Assembly: GCA_903925705.1 (NCBI GenBank)
Contig: CAIYGJ010000224.1
Coordinates: 1 to 11,801 of the forward strand
DNA from: an uncultured Actinomycetes bacterium
GTDB lineage: Bacteria > Actinomycetota > Actinomycetes > S36-B12 > UBA5976
Direction: 5' to 3'
DNA length: 11,801 nucleotides
Part shown: piece after piece, positions 1 through 6,771 of the stretch
Position numbering within the stretch: position 1 is the first letter of the stretch
Layout of the letters: each line of letters opens with the position of its first letter
Notes under the pieces: model-generated
The model's input: the letters and a program-made list of their open reading frames with translations, nothing else
What the model was told of the DNA's origin: nothing
The model's database searches: none
Translations under genes and position numbers: made by a program

Positions 1-1137
1 TCGGTTGTTTAAGATCGCACCTTCCTTCACAACCAAATTCAACCCATCTGCAACCGAGCAAGAAATCAAATAGTCATATCTTGCTAGCGCCCGACTGGCA
101 CGCTCATAGTCATTTCCGATGTGGAGCCGAATCGGCGTGTAGGCGTGTGAACTTAGGTGTGAATTACAGGTATCCACACACGTAGCAATGTCAGCAAGTA
201 ACGTTTGGTACTCCGGCCATTGCTGACGCGAGGGAACTATAAATACGTCCAAGTACCTCCTGGACTTAGCATCGTTGATTTTTCCTGTGACAGCGGTGAA
301 CGCTTCGATAGCGGCCAAAGTGTTTTTTATTGGGTCACTTCGCGCGATGTGAACATAACTAATGTCATCGTCAGCAAGATTGATTGAAGTCGCATGAGAT
401 AAAAACTGCTGCTGTAAATCTTGGACGGCAATGGATACTGGATTGACATATAGTTTTGAATCAAATGCAGTATCGGATAAGTGATCAATTACAAATCTTT
501 CGAATGCTTGCAAATCATTTTGGGTCTGGAATTCAATGACATCGGCACCAAGCATTCCAATTGCTAAGAATTTAAGAATTTTTAGTGCAAAGTCGTTTTG
601 GGGTTGTGTTTTCGGCCAAGGCGTATGCAAGAAGAATGAAACTGGTTTTTGGGGCTCGAGTAATTTGAGAGCGGCTGGGACCTGTGAAAGTTGAAAGTCA
701 TTTACCAGGTAGCCATCGTTACTAGCATCGACGCACTTGGTTGCCATCGCTTGGCAAAGACTTTGTATTGATTTTAAGATTGCACCCAAATCAAATCTGG
801 CTGTAGCTGGAATTGGAATGTCATGCATTAATAGCCAGGTGTAATGGGTATTGAACCAATCCATTTGACTAATTTCAGAGCTATTCACTTCGACCAGAAA
901 AATGCTTATTTCATTTTTATGGTTCTGACCCGAAATTTTTGAAAATGAGTATCGTGCAGGGAAACCAATCTGACTTTGTGTAGTCAGAGCAGTCCAGTCG
1001 ACTCTGGCAAACTCAGCAAGAGCTGGTAAAACTCTTGTTAGGCCCCCGACGTGTTCCACTGTCGTGCGTAGATCTTCAGTTTGACCAATTGGTGCCCGCC
1101 TAGAAAGGACGCCAATTTTTAATCCACTATCGATCAC
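1..1137 (-). CDS. Family 20 glycosyltransferase, trehalose-6-phosphate synthase-like (C-terminus beyond window)
   Basis: Reading the minus strand from a GTG at 1137 gives 379 codons with no stop, running off the left edge. The protein matches the GT20 (OtsA) fold in order: an SRRAP motif near residues 12-16 in place of SNRxP, GGL at 31-33, an Asn-Thr-His-Tyr-x-Trp stretch near 96-101, VNDFQL at 145-150 (OtsA has VHDYHL), FFLHTPWP at 168-175, RSDPIK at 266-271, VPSR...PEYQ near 301-311 and DGLNLVVKE at 364-372. Counterparts of OtsA Asp130, His154, Arg262, Lys267, Asp361 and Glu369 are all present, so the enzyme looks competent to transfer a sugar from a nucleotide sugar. OtsA itself makes trehalose 6-phosphate from UDP-glucose and glucose 6-phosphate. 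This protein is divergent, so its acceptor may differ. A TAA lies directly before the GTG in frame, which fixes the start. About 80-100 C-terminal residues are missing. It is the last visible gene of the leftward operon, 24 bases after the methyltransferase. Confidence 0.85.
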   Translation of the reverse strand, partial: MIDSGLKIGVLSRRAPIGQTEDLRTTVEHVGGLTRVLPALAEFARVDWTALTTQSQIGFPARYSFSKISGQNHKNEISIFLVEVNSSEISQMDWFNTHYTWLLMHDIPIPATARFDLGAILKSIQSLCQAMATKCVDASNDGYLVNDFQLSQVPAALKLLEPQKPVSFFLHTPWPKTQPQNDFALKILKFLAIGMLGADVIEFQTQNDLQAFERFVIDHLSDTAFDSKLYVNPVSIAVQDLQQQFLSHATSINLADDDISYVHIARSDPIKNTLAAIEAFTAVTGKINDAKSRRYLDVFIVPSRQQWPEYQTLLADIATCVDTCNSHLSSHAYTPIRLHIGNDYERASRALARYDYLISCSVADGLNLVVKEGAILNNR

Positions 1138-1161
1138 TTAATCACCCAGCAACTAAGTCAC

Positions 1162-1878
1162 TCAGGCCTTGCTGGCCCGAACTTCAAGACGAACATAGTC
1201 AAGAGTGTTGTCAGTGAGGAGTTCAGAGATCTTAGAAATATGCTCGTCACTCCACTCCCGGAAAACTAAGGTCCGCAGGTAAGTTTCCAGCGTTTCTTTA
1301 TTAGGAAGAGGTGTTGGATGTGGACGAAGACTTACTTCTATATCAACAAATCCTGCAGCTTTAAGTAAGGCTTCAGTATCGGCGACATTTGCGTAATACC
1401 AATCAGGAAACTTGATGTTTGGATCAATTTGTGGAACCAATGCCAAAGTTTTAGCGAGGTTTCCAAAGCCACCACAGTCTGTTGCAATCCGACCACCAGG
1501 CTTCAATGCGGTAAAGAAATGGCGCCATACATTGTTGTGATCTGCGAGCCAATGAAGGGCTGCTACTGACATGATTGCATCGATACTTTCCGGCTCTACT
1601 GGAAGGGCTTTGTCTAGGTCACCTTCCAGAATTTTTACTCGAGAATCTTGTCCAAATCGGCTTCGGCATTGGTCCAGCATGGTGCTACTTTGATCTACGC
1701 AAACGAGGAAACCGTTTGGGAGTTGCTCCAGTGCTAACTGGGCATCGCGTCCAGTGCCACAGCCAGCATCAAGCAGAGTTTCATTTGGCTGCAGATTCAA
1801 GGCTTCGATCGTACGGATACCCCATTGTTCGTGGGGAAGTGGCAATGCGTCGTAGGCAACGCCATCCCAAGCTTTCAC
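1162..1878 (-). CDS. Class I SAM-dependent methyltransferase, trans-aconitate methyltransferase-like
   Basis: A 238-residue Rossmann methyltransferase. Motif I, LLDAGCGTGRD, is at residues 35-45. An acidic residue after the second strand (VDQSSTML, 61-68) should bind the SAM ribose, EGDLD at 85-89 is the adenine-side acidic motif, and AALHWLADH at 106-114 and LKPGGRIA at 125-132 follow. The AALxWLxDH block and the general layout resemble trans-aconitate 2-methyltransferase (Tam), which methylates small tricarboxylic acids, but many small-molecule methyltransferases share this form, so the substrate is open. The start is GTG at 1876-1878, and its GTGA overlaps the stop of the CoA-transferase by four bases. 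A GGAG at 1886-1889 lies seven bases upstream, so translation is probably coupled. No signal peptide is visible and it should be cytoplasmic. A Tam-like enzyme next to an MmgE/PrpD protein is suggestive, because both families handle aconitate-like acids. Confidence 0.88.
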   Translation of the reverse strand: MKAWDGVAYDALPLPHEQWGIRTIEALNLQPNETLLDAGCGTGRDAQLALEQLPNGFLVCVDQSSTMLDQCRSRFGQDSRVKILEGDLDKALPVEPESIDAIMSVAALHWLADHNNVWRHFFTALKPGGRIATDCGGFGNLAKTLALVPQIDPNIKFPDWYYANVADTEALLKAAGFVDIEVSLRPHPTPLPNKETLETYLRTLVFREWSDEHISKISELLTDNTLDYVRLEVRASKA

Positions 1879-3080
1879 TTGATTTCTCCGAATGCTCCAG
1901 TAGCTTCTAAGGCTTTGATTTGATCATCACTTAAATCTAGAAGTTCCTTAAGAACTGAGATGGTATGTTCGCCGCGCTTTGGAGCTCGCTGGTAAGTCTG
2001 ACGTTTTGGTCCGACGTTCACTGGCGATGCTGGGGTGCGAAGCTTTCCAAAGTATTCATGCTCACTGTGAGCAATCATCTCTCTGGCGAGCGTGTGCTCT
2101 TCCTTGAATGCCTGTTCAATCGTGTTGACAGGCGCGCTTGGCACGCCAGCTGGAACTAGATCTGCAAGCCACTCTGCAGTTGTGCGCGTCTTAAAGATGT
2201 CATCAAGTTGCGAGACTAAGGCATCGCGATTCTCGTAACGGACGGTGAAGTTAGCGAAATCTGGATTGGTAGCTAGATCAGGACGCTTAATTACCTCACA
2301 CAAACGCTCATAGAACTTTTCTTTAGCGCAGCCAATAACAATCCAGTAATCCTTGGTTTGGAATACCTGGAATGGCACGAGCGAAGGGTGAGCAGAATGT
2401 GAGTGACGAATTGGTTCGTGGCCACCCGATAAGTGCCAAGCTCCGATGTAACTAGTCATAGATAGTGCAGTGTCATAGAGCGAAACATCACAGTCCATGC
2501 CTATGCCATCGCGCCTGGCTGCATGAATTCCACTCACTAGTGCGAGAGCCGCAACGAAGCCACCCGAGAAGTCGACCAAGGAAAGTCCACTTTTAGTCGG
2601 AGGACCATCGGGCTCTCCGGTAAGTGACATCCAGCCAGCCAGTCCTTGAAGCATGTAGTCATAGCCCGGTTCTTTTGAGCGAGGGCCACTCATACCAAAT
2701 CCGCTGAGTGAGCAGCAGACGATCGCAGGATTTAGGTGCTTGAGATCTTCGTAAGTGATTTTTAACTTGGCAGGAACGTCTCCGCGCAGGTTTGAGTAGA
2801 CAGCATCACTTTGTTTAACCAAGTCTTCAAAAGTCGCTCGTCCTGCTGGGGTTGAAAGATCTAGCGAGATTGACTCTTTATTGCGATTGAAGGCCTCAAA
2901 AAATAAGGAATCTTCTTCGTGTGCGTATGGCGGAACATATCGTCCGACATCGCCACCAGAACTTGGGTCTTCAATCTTGATAATGCGCGCACCAAGATCA
3001 GCTAAATGCACAGTGCCAAACGGTCCCGCTCCAAATTGCTCAAGCGAGAGAACTGTGATTCCTTCAAGGGGACGTGGCAT
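1875..3080 (-). CDS. Class III CoA-transferase, CaiB/BaiF family
   Basis: A 401-residue protein, the normal length for this family, which moves CoA between carboxylic acids through an aspartyl-CoA anhydride. The N-terminal PLEGITVLSLEQFGAGPF block, ADLGARIIKIEDP (27-39), FNRNKESISLDL (64-75), SGFGMSGP (126-133) and PGYDYMLQGLAG (138-149) are family hallmarks. Asp170 in SLVDFSGG aligns with the catalytic Asp169 of formyl-CoA transferase. Members include formyl-, carnitine-, succinyl-CoA:mesaconate and itaconate CoA-transferases, and sequence alone does not choose between them. ATG at 3080 has an AGGAT element about eight bases upstream. The gene starts 18 bases after selD and overlaps the methyltransferase by four bases. 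In this operon it probably activates an acid made or consumed by the PrpD-family enzyme, and the acyl-CoA dehydrogenase could then act on the CoA ester. That order is inference. Confidence 0.93.
   Translation of the reverse strand: MPRPLEGITVLSLEQFGAGPFGTVHLADLGARIIKIEDPSSGGDVGRYVPPYAHEEDSLFFEAFNRNKESISLDLSTPAGRATFEDLVKQSDAVYSNLRGDVPAKLKITYEDLKHLNPAIVCCSLSGFGMSGPRSKEPGYDYMLQGLAGWMSLTGEPDGPPTKSGLSLVDFSGGFVAALALVSGIHAARRDGIGMDCDVSLYDTALSMTSYIGAWHLSGGHEPIRHSHSAHPSLVPFQVFQTKDYWIVIGCAKEKFYERLCEVIKRPDLATNPDFANFTVRYENRDALVSQLDDIFKTRTTAEWLADLVPAGVPSAPVNTIEQAFKEEHTLAREMIAHSEHEYFGKLRTPASPVNVGPKRQTYQRAPKRGEHTISVLKELLDLSDDQIKALEATGAFGEIK
1886..1889 (-). promoter_or_regulatory. Ribosome binding site inside the CoA-transferase for the GTG-started methyltransferase
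   Basis: A minus-strand GGAG seven bases before GTG 1878, located within the last codons of the CoA-transferase gene. It supports the GTGA overlap start of the methyltransferase. Confidence 0.65.
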
Positions 3081-3098
3081 TAGTTATCCTTTTACTAG

Positions 3099-4118
3099 TT
3101 ATTGATTACTTAAAACTTCAATCTTCCCCGAGCCAATTACAACTTTACCTATCGTGATAAATCCCTGTTCAATCAGTTGAATCTCGAACTCTGGCGCAAC
3201 ACTTGCCAAGAGACCACCATTGGTTTGCGGGTCAAACAAGGCCGCATGAAGTCCACTTTCGGACAAACCCAGAACTTCACGATCTAAGGCTTCGCGGTTA
3301 CGCATATCCGCCGAAGTCCGTTTGCCAGTATCAAAAAGCGACTGTGCTTGGGGTAAGACAGCTTGCGACGGTAGTTGAACTTGAGCGTTTAGAAATGAGT
3401 CTCCGAGCATTTCACTCAGATGACCGATTAATCCAAACCCAGTTACATCGGTTACGGCGTGCACGGCCGAGCCCAATTCAGTCAGTGAGTTTCGCGCACC
3501 TAAGTTTGAGACTTTCATTAACTCGAGTGCGATTTTTTCGTCAATTAGCTCACGCGTTGAAAGCAGAACTCCAACACCCAGTGGCTTGGAAAGCATAAGT
3601 AAGTCGCCGTCGAGCATTCCGGTCTTGCGCCAGATTTCTTTCGGGTGAACATACCCGGTTGCTGCTAGTCCAAAAATCGGTTCAGCAATTCGGACTGTAT
3701 GTCCTCCGAGAATCTCAACACCAGCTTCCTTGCAAGCCAGAGCGGCACCTGCAACACAAGCAGAGATTTCCGAATCGTCGATTTCTTTAGGGAATCCACA
3801 AACCAGCAGGGCAGTCTTTGCTAATCCACCCATCGCATAGATGTCAGATAGGGAATTCAACGCGCTCACATATCCGTATTCAAATGCATCGCTAACAACT
3901 GGTGGAAAGAAGTCAACAGTTGTGATTAGTGAAGTGGATTCGTTGATTGCGGTAACGGCGGCATCATCAGGCGCAGCTAGACCAACAAGGGTGTCAATAC
4001 CTTGTTGGTCGTAGGCTGCGGCACGAAGCAACTTCAATAAAGAGGCATCTGCTTTCGCAGCACACCCACCACATGAAGTTAAATCCCGAAGACTTAAGCC
4101 AGTTACATCGAGGGTCAT
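3099..4118 (-). CDS. selD: Selenophosphate synthetase (selenide, water dikinase) SelD
   Basis: A 339-residue protein of the PurM/SelD ATP-binding superfamily. It makes selenophosphate from selenide and ATP. The N-terminal CGGCAAK has the catalytic Cys19 and Lys22 (E. coli Cys17 and Lys20). The cysteine is encoded by TGT, not by a selenocysteine TGA. Metal and ATP aspartates are at 51/52 (DDAAV), 69 (TVDFF), 92 (NSLSDIYAMGG) and 224 (TDVTGFGLIGHL). FDPQTNGGLL at 295-304 is another SelD signature. These motifs separate it from ThiL, HypE and PurM, so the assignment is secure. The ATG overlaps the PrpD stop by four bases as ATGA, and the CoA-transferase follows 18 bases later. No SelA, SelB, tRNA-Sec or selenouridine synthase is in the window, so what uses the selenophosphate is unknown. 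Finding it inside an operon of CoA-ester enzymes is unusual. Confidence 0.95.
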   Translation of the reverse strand: MTLDVTGLSLRDLTSCGGCAAKADASLLKLLRAAAYDQQGIDTLVGLAAPDDAAVTAINESTSLITTVDFFPPVVSDAFEYGYVSALNSLSDIYAMGGLAKTALLVCGFPKEIDDSEISACVAGAALACKEAGVEILGGHTVRIAEPIFGLAATGYVHPKEIWRKTGMLDGDLLMLSKPLGVGVLLSTRELIDEKIALELMKVSNLGARNSLTELGSAVHAVTDVTGFGLIGHLSEMLGDSFLNAQVQLPSQAVLPQAQSLFDTGKRTSADMRNREALDREVLGLSESGLHAALFDPQTNGGLLASVAPEFEIQLIEQGFITIGKVVIGSGKIEVLSNQ

Positions 4119-5500
4119 TTAATTCTTAGAGCCTCAACGAAGTCACGTGAGTTCTTGGTTGTTGGTAGAGACATAACTGCGTTCAGTACGCGATCAGCAA
4201 CATCAGTTCCAGCAACTAGCGAAACGTTGTCGCGGAATTTGGTCTCGACGTCATTGACTGAAAGTGGTCGTTCATCTGCGCCACGGTTTATGTCTTCGCG
4301 CTTACGAAGGGTTCGGCCATCCTTAGTTTGAATAATTACTTCGCCATGAAAGTACTTAGGGAAAGTTGGATTTGGATCATTTTGGTAGGAAACCTTGGCC
4401 GCCAATTCCAATAAATCTGGATCAACTAAGCAATCATCATCGAGATCTGCCAAAGTAAAGCGACGCTTTGCAATCGCAGTGGCCACAATAAATGGCAATG
4501 AGAACTTAGCGTCGTAATCACTACGCGGTGTTAGCTTTGCCTGCGCTGGTTCGCAAACAACTGGCACAACTTGTGACGGCACAATTGTGGTGACAGATTC
4601 AATGTCGGCCGCAGTCAGATTGTTTTCGGTTGCAAGTTCAATGGCAATGTCGATGCAGGCATGCGTGAAGTGGCAAGCTGCGTAAGGCTTAATCGCTACT
4701 CTCATCAATTCCCAAGCTGACCCCAAGTCTGCTGCAACCGCATCCATTTTCAGGTCATGACCAGCGGGGGTGTGGGTTACATAAAGACCAAAACGACCTT
4801 CATAGATTGCTAAGGGTGCTTCAAACTTTGCTTTGGCTAGTTCTGCAGCAGTGATACCTGAAACCGCAGCCCAACCTGGATGCAGGCGCTTAGTCCATGC
4901 ACCTGTTTCTAGAAACTCCATTGATCCTGAGGCCAAGGAGCCAACAATTCCTTGGGCGCTAGCAATCCCATGTGCATCAAGACCAATCATCTTTGCTGCA
5001 GCCGCAGCAGCGCCAAAAGCTCCTGCCAATCCAGTTGGGTGGAAGCCTTGGGCATGGAAACCGCCGTTCGCAGCGGTACCAACGCGAGCCCCAATTTCTA
5101 GTGCAACGAGAAAGCCCAGAACTAAATCATTACCACTGAGTTCGCGGTCATCCGCAATTGCAATGGCTGTCGGGAGCGCACTTGCTGTTGCATGAATAAC
5201 GCCAGGAACGTGAGTGTCATCAAAATCCAAACCGTGAATCAAAATGCCGTTTAACATTGCTTGGTCACGGACAGTTAGGCGCTCTGAGCAGGCGATAACA
5301 CCGCGCGGACCTGTGCCTAATGCAACTGCTGCCGCAATGCTGCGATCTGCAAACTCATAATGAGTAGAAGCAAATGCGATTCCGACAGCATCAAGGATGT
5401 TTAGTAACGCCTGATCTTGGACATGCTTTGGTACATCAGTTATTGAAACGCTTTGCGCCCAAGCTCCAATTTCAAGTGACAAAGTTTCATGGTTTGACAT
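4115..5500 (-). CDS. MmgE/PrpD family protein (2-methylcitrate dehydratase / cis-aconitate decarboxylase superfamily)
   Basis: A 461-residue protein of the usual family length. The family includes 2-methylcitrate dehydratase PrpD, cis-aconitate decarboxylase and iminodisuccinate epimerase. Residues equivalent to the active site of cis-aconitate decarboxylase can be placed: LDFDDTH at 91-97, His103 in VIHATA, His154 in FHPTG, Lys204 in WTKRLHPG and Lys271 in IKPYAACH. All are the expected type, so the protein is probably an active lyase or isomerase on a small di- or tricarboxylic acid. An alanine-rich helix at 158-170 is typical of the family. ATG at 5500 follows AGGAG with a five-base spacer. 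The gene starts 8 bases after the acyl-CoA dehydrogenase stop and overlaps selD by four bases. MmgE/PrpD genes commonly sit with CaiB-type CoA-transferases in catabolic clusters, as here. Exact substrate unknown. Confidence 0.92.
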   Translation of the reverse strand: MSNHETLSLEIGAWAQSVSITDVPKHVQDQALLNILDAVGIAFASTHYEFADRSIAAAVALGTGPRGVIACSERLTVRDQAMLNGILIHGLDFDDTHVPGVIHATASALPTAIAIADDRELSGNDLVLGFLVALEIGARVGTAANGGFHAQGFHPTGLAGAFGAAAAAAKMIGLDAHGIASAQGIVGSLASGSMEFLETGAWTKRLHPGWAAVSGITAAELAKAKFEAPLAIYEGRFGLYVTHTPAGHDLKMDAVAADLGSAWELMRVAIKPYAACHFTHACIDIAIELATENNLTAADIESVTTIVPSQVVPVVCEPAQAKLTPRSDYDAKFSLPFIVATAIAKRRFTLADLDDDCLVDPDLLELAAKVSYQNDPNPTFPKYFHGEVIIQTKDGRTLRKREDINRGADERPLSVNDVETKFRDNVSLVAGTDVADRVLNAVMSLPTTKNSRDFVEALRIK

Positions 5501-5508
5501 GGTTACTC

Positions 5509-6771
5509 CTAGTTGAATCGTAAGCCGAGAGTTTCGGCGATAGTAGTGCGCTGTACTTCATCAGTACCGCCTGGAATACGTAAGTTACGAGCAATCTGAA
5601 ACAACTTGTTTATGTCAGTGTCTCGAAGAACTCCAGAGCCGCCATGAATCTGAAGTGCGCGATCAGCAACTCGATAGAAGGACTCATCGTTGCTGAGCTT
5701 TAGTGCGCAAATTCGGCGGACTTCATGGCTAGGGCGAGGCAGATTCCACCAAGGACCTGGTGTATCGATTGCTCGTGCCACATCTAGAGATAGCGATCGA
5801 GTTTGCTGCCAGTCCAGGTACATGTCAGCGATCATCCACTGGATACCTTGTTTGGCGCCAAGCGGTTCGCCACCGACAATACGAGTCTTCACGCGTTCAA
5901 GTGTCTTTTCGATCAGGTACTTGTTCCAACCTGAACACATTCCCGCTCGGCGCATTCGGGTGTAGTTGAAGGACATGACAGCAATGTCAAAGCCACCATC
6001 TACTTCTCCAAGTACTGCGCTCTCGGGAAGCACCATATCTTCGAAATGAATTTCACCGGTGTAGCCATCACCAAACATGGTTTGGTATAGCTTTCCAATT
6101 TTGTAGCCCTTTGATGCATATTCTTTAGTATCAAACATGAAGTAAGTAAATGACTTACGCCCGCCACCTGGATTTGTAATTGCCAAAACTTGGGCAACAT
6201 CAGCATCAAAGTAGTTTGTGATGTATGCCTTGGTTCCATTGAGCACCCAGTCAGAACCCTTGCGAACGGCATTTGTTTTCATGTCATAAAGATTGGAGCC
6301 AGCGCCAGTTTCAGTAACACCGTGCAGGCTGGTCTTTAGACCTTTAACTAATGGGTCAGTGAACTGGTCTTTCTGGTGGGCATGCGCATGAAGCAATCGG
6401 GGAGTTGCACCTTCAGACCAGGAGAGTAGGGCTGGATTCAAACCCACGCCGTATCCGTATACCTTTTCTTCGACATAGATCATGTCTTCACGGCCAAGTC
6501 CGCGACCACCTAGGGATTCAGGTAGGTGAGCACTGTAGATATTCTTTGCGCCAGCTGCTGCCATGATTTCGCGGCGAGCAGCGATGATGTCTTGATGCAA
6601 GCGACCGGTTTCATCTAGAAACTTTGATTGATCACTAAGTAGATGATCAAGTGCTTGCTCGCGGGGAGCAACTTCAGTTTCGTAAAGATCGGAAACTTCA
6701 GAAATTACACTCTCAAGGTGAGCTGGGATGTGAAGTTCGACATCGAGTGGGGATGTTACGTTGCTGGTCAT
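5509..6771 (-). CDS. Acyl-CoA dehydrogenase family protein lacking the usual catalytic glutamate
   Basis: A 420-residue flavoprotein of the acyl-CoA dehydrogenase family. GVTETGAGSNLYDMKT at 151-166 is the FAD/substrate signature, followed by WVLNGTKAYITN (175-186), the middle beta domain, FGDGYTGEIHFEDM (233-246) and the C-terminal helical domain with QIHGGSGVLRDT (374-385). The canonical catalytic base (Glu376 of human MCAD, in YEGT) is replaced by Gly401 in IPGGTDEVQR. The alternative position used by isovaleryl- and long-chain enzymes is Thr271 (NYTR), not Glu. The enzyme may use another base, act as a reductase, or be a non-catalytic subunit. ATG at 6771 overlaps the preceding stop by four bases and has a GGAA just upstream. 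It differs strongly from the other acyl-CoA dehydrogenase (from 9466), so the two are not recent duplicates. Confidence 0.93.
   Translation of the reverse strand: MTSNVTSPLDVELHIPAHLESVISEVSDLYETEVAPREQALDHLLSDQSKFLDETGRLHQDIIAARREIMAAAGAKNIYSAHLPESLGGRGLGREDMIYVEEKVYGYGVGLNPALLSWSEGATPRLLHAHAHQKDQFTDPLVKGLKTSLHGVTETGAGSNLYDMKTNAVRKGSDWVLNGTKAYITNYFDADVAQVLAITNPGGGRKSFTYFMFDTKEYASKGYKIGKLYQTMFGDGYTGEIHFEDMVLPESAVLGEVDGGFDIAVMSFNYTRMRRAGMCSGWNKYLIEKTLERVKTRIVGGEPLGAKQGIQWMIADMYLDWQQTRSLSLDVARAIDTPGPWWNLPRPSHEVRRICALKLSNDESFYRVADRALQIHGGSGVLRDTDINKLFQIARNLRIPGGTDEVQRTTIAETLGLRFN

Noticed and set aside
3203..3598. Plus-strand open frame of 131 codons inside selD
   Set aside because: It is antisense to well-conserved SelD motifs, has no ribosome binding site and its composition is unlike a real protein.
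4050..4075. Possible selenocysteine codon in SelD, which is a selenoprotein in some organisms
   Set aside because: The catalytic position is read as TGT cysteine in an uninterrupted frame.
4833..5195. Plus-strand open frame of 120 codons, rich in Ala and Pro
   Set aside because: It lies wholly antisense to the PrpD-family gene, has no recognisable domain and is explained by the alanine-rich coding opposite it.
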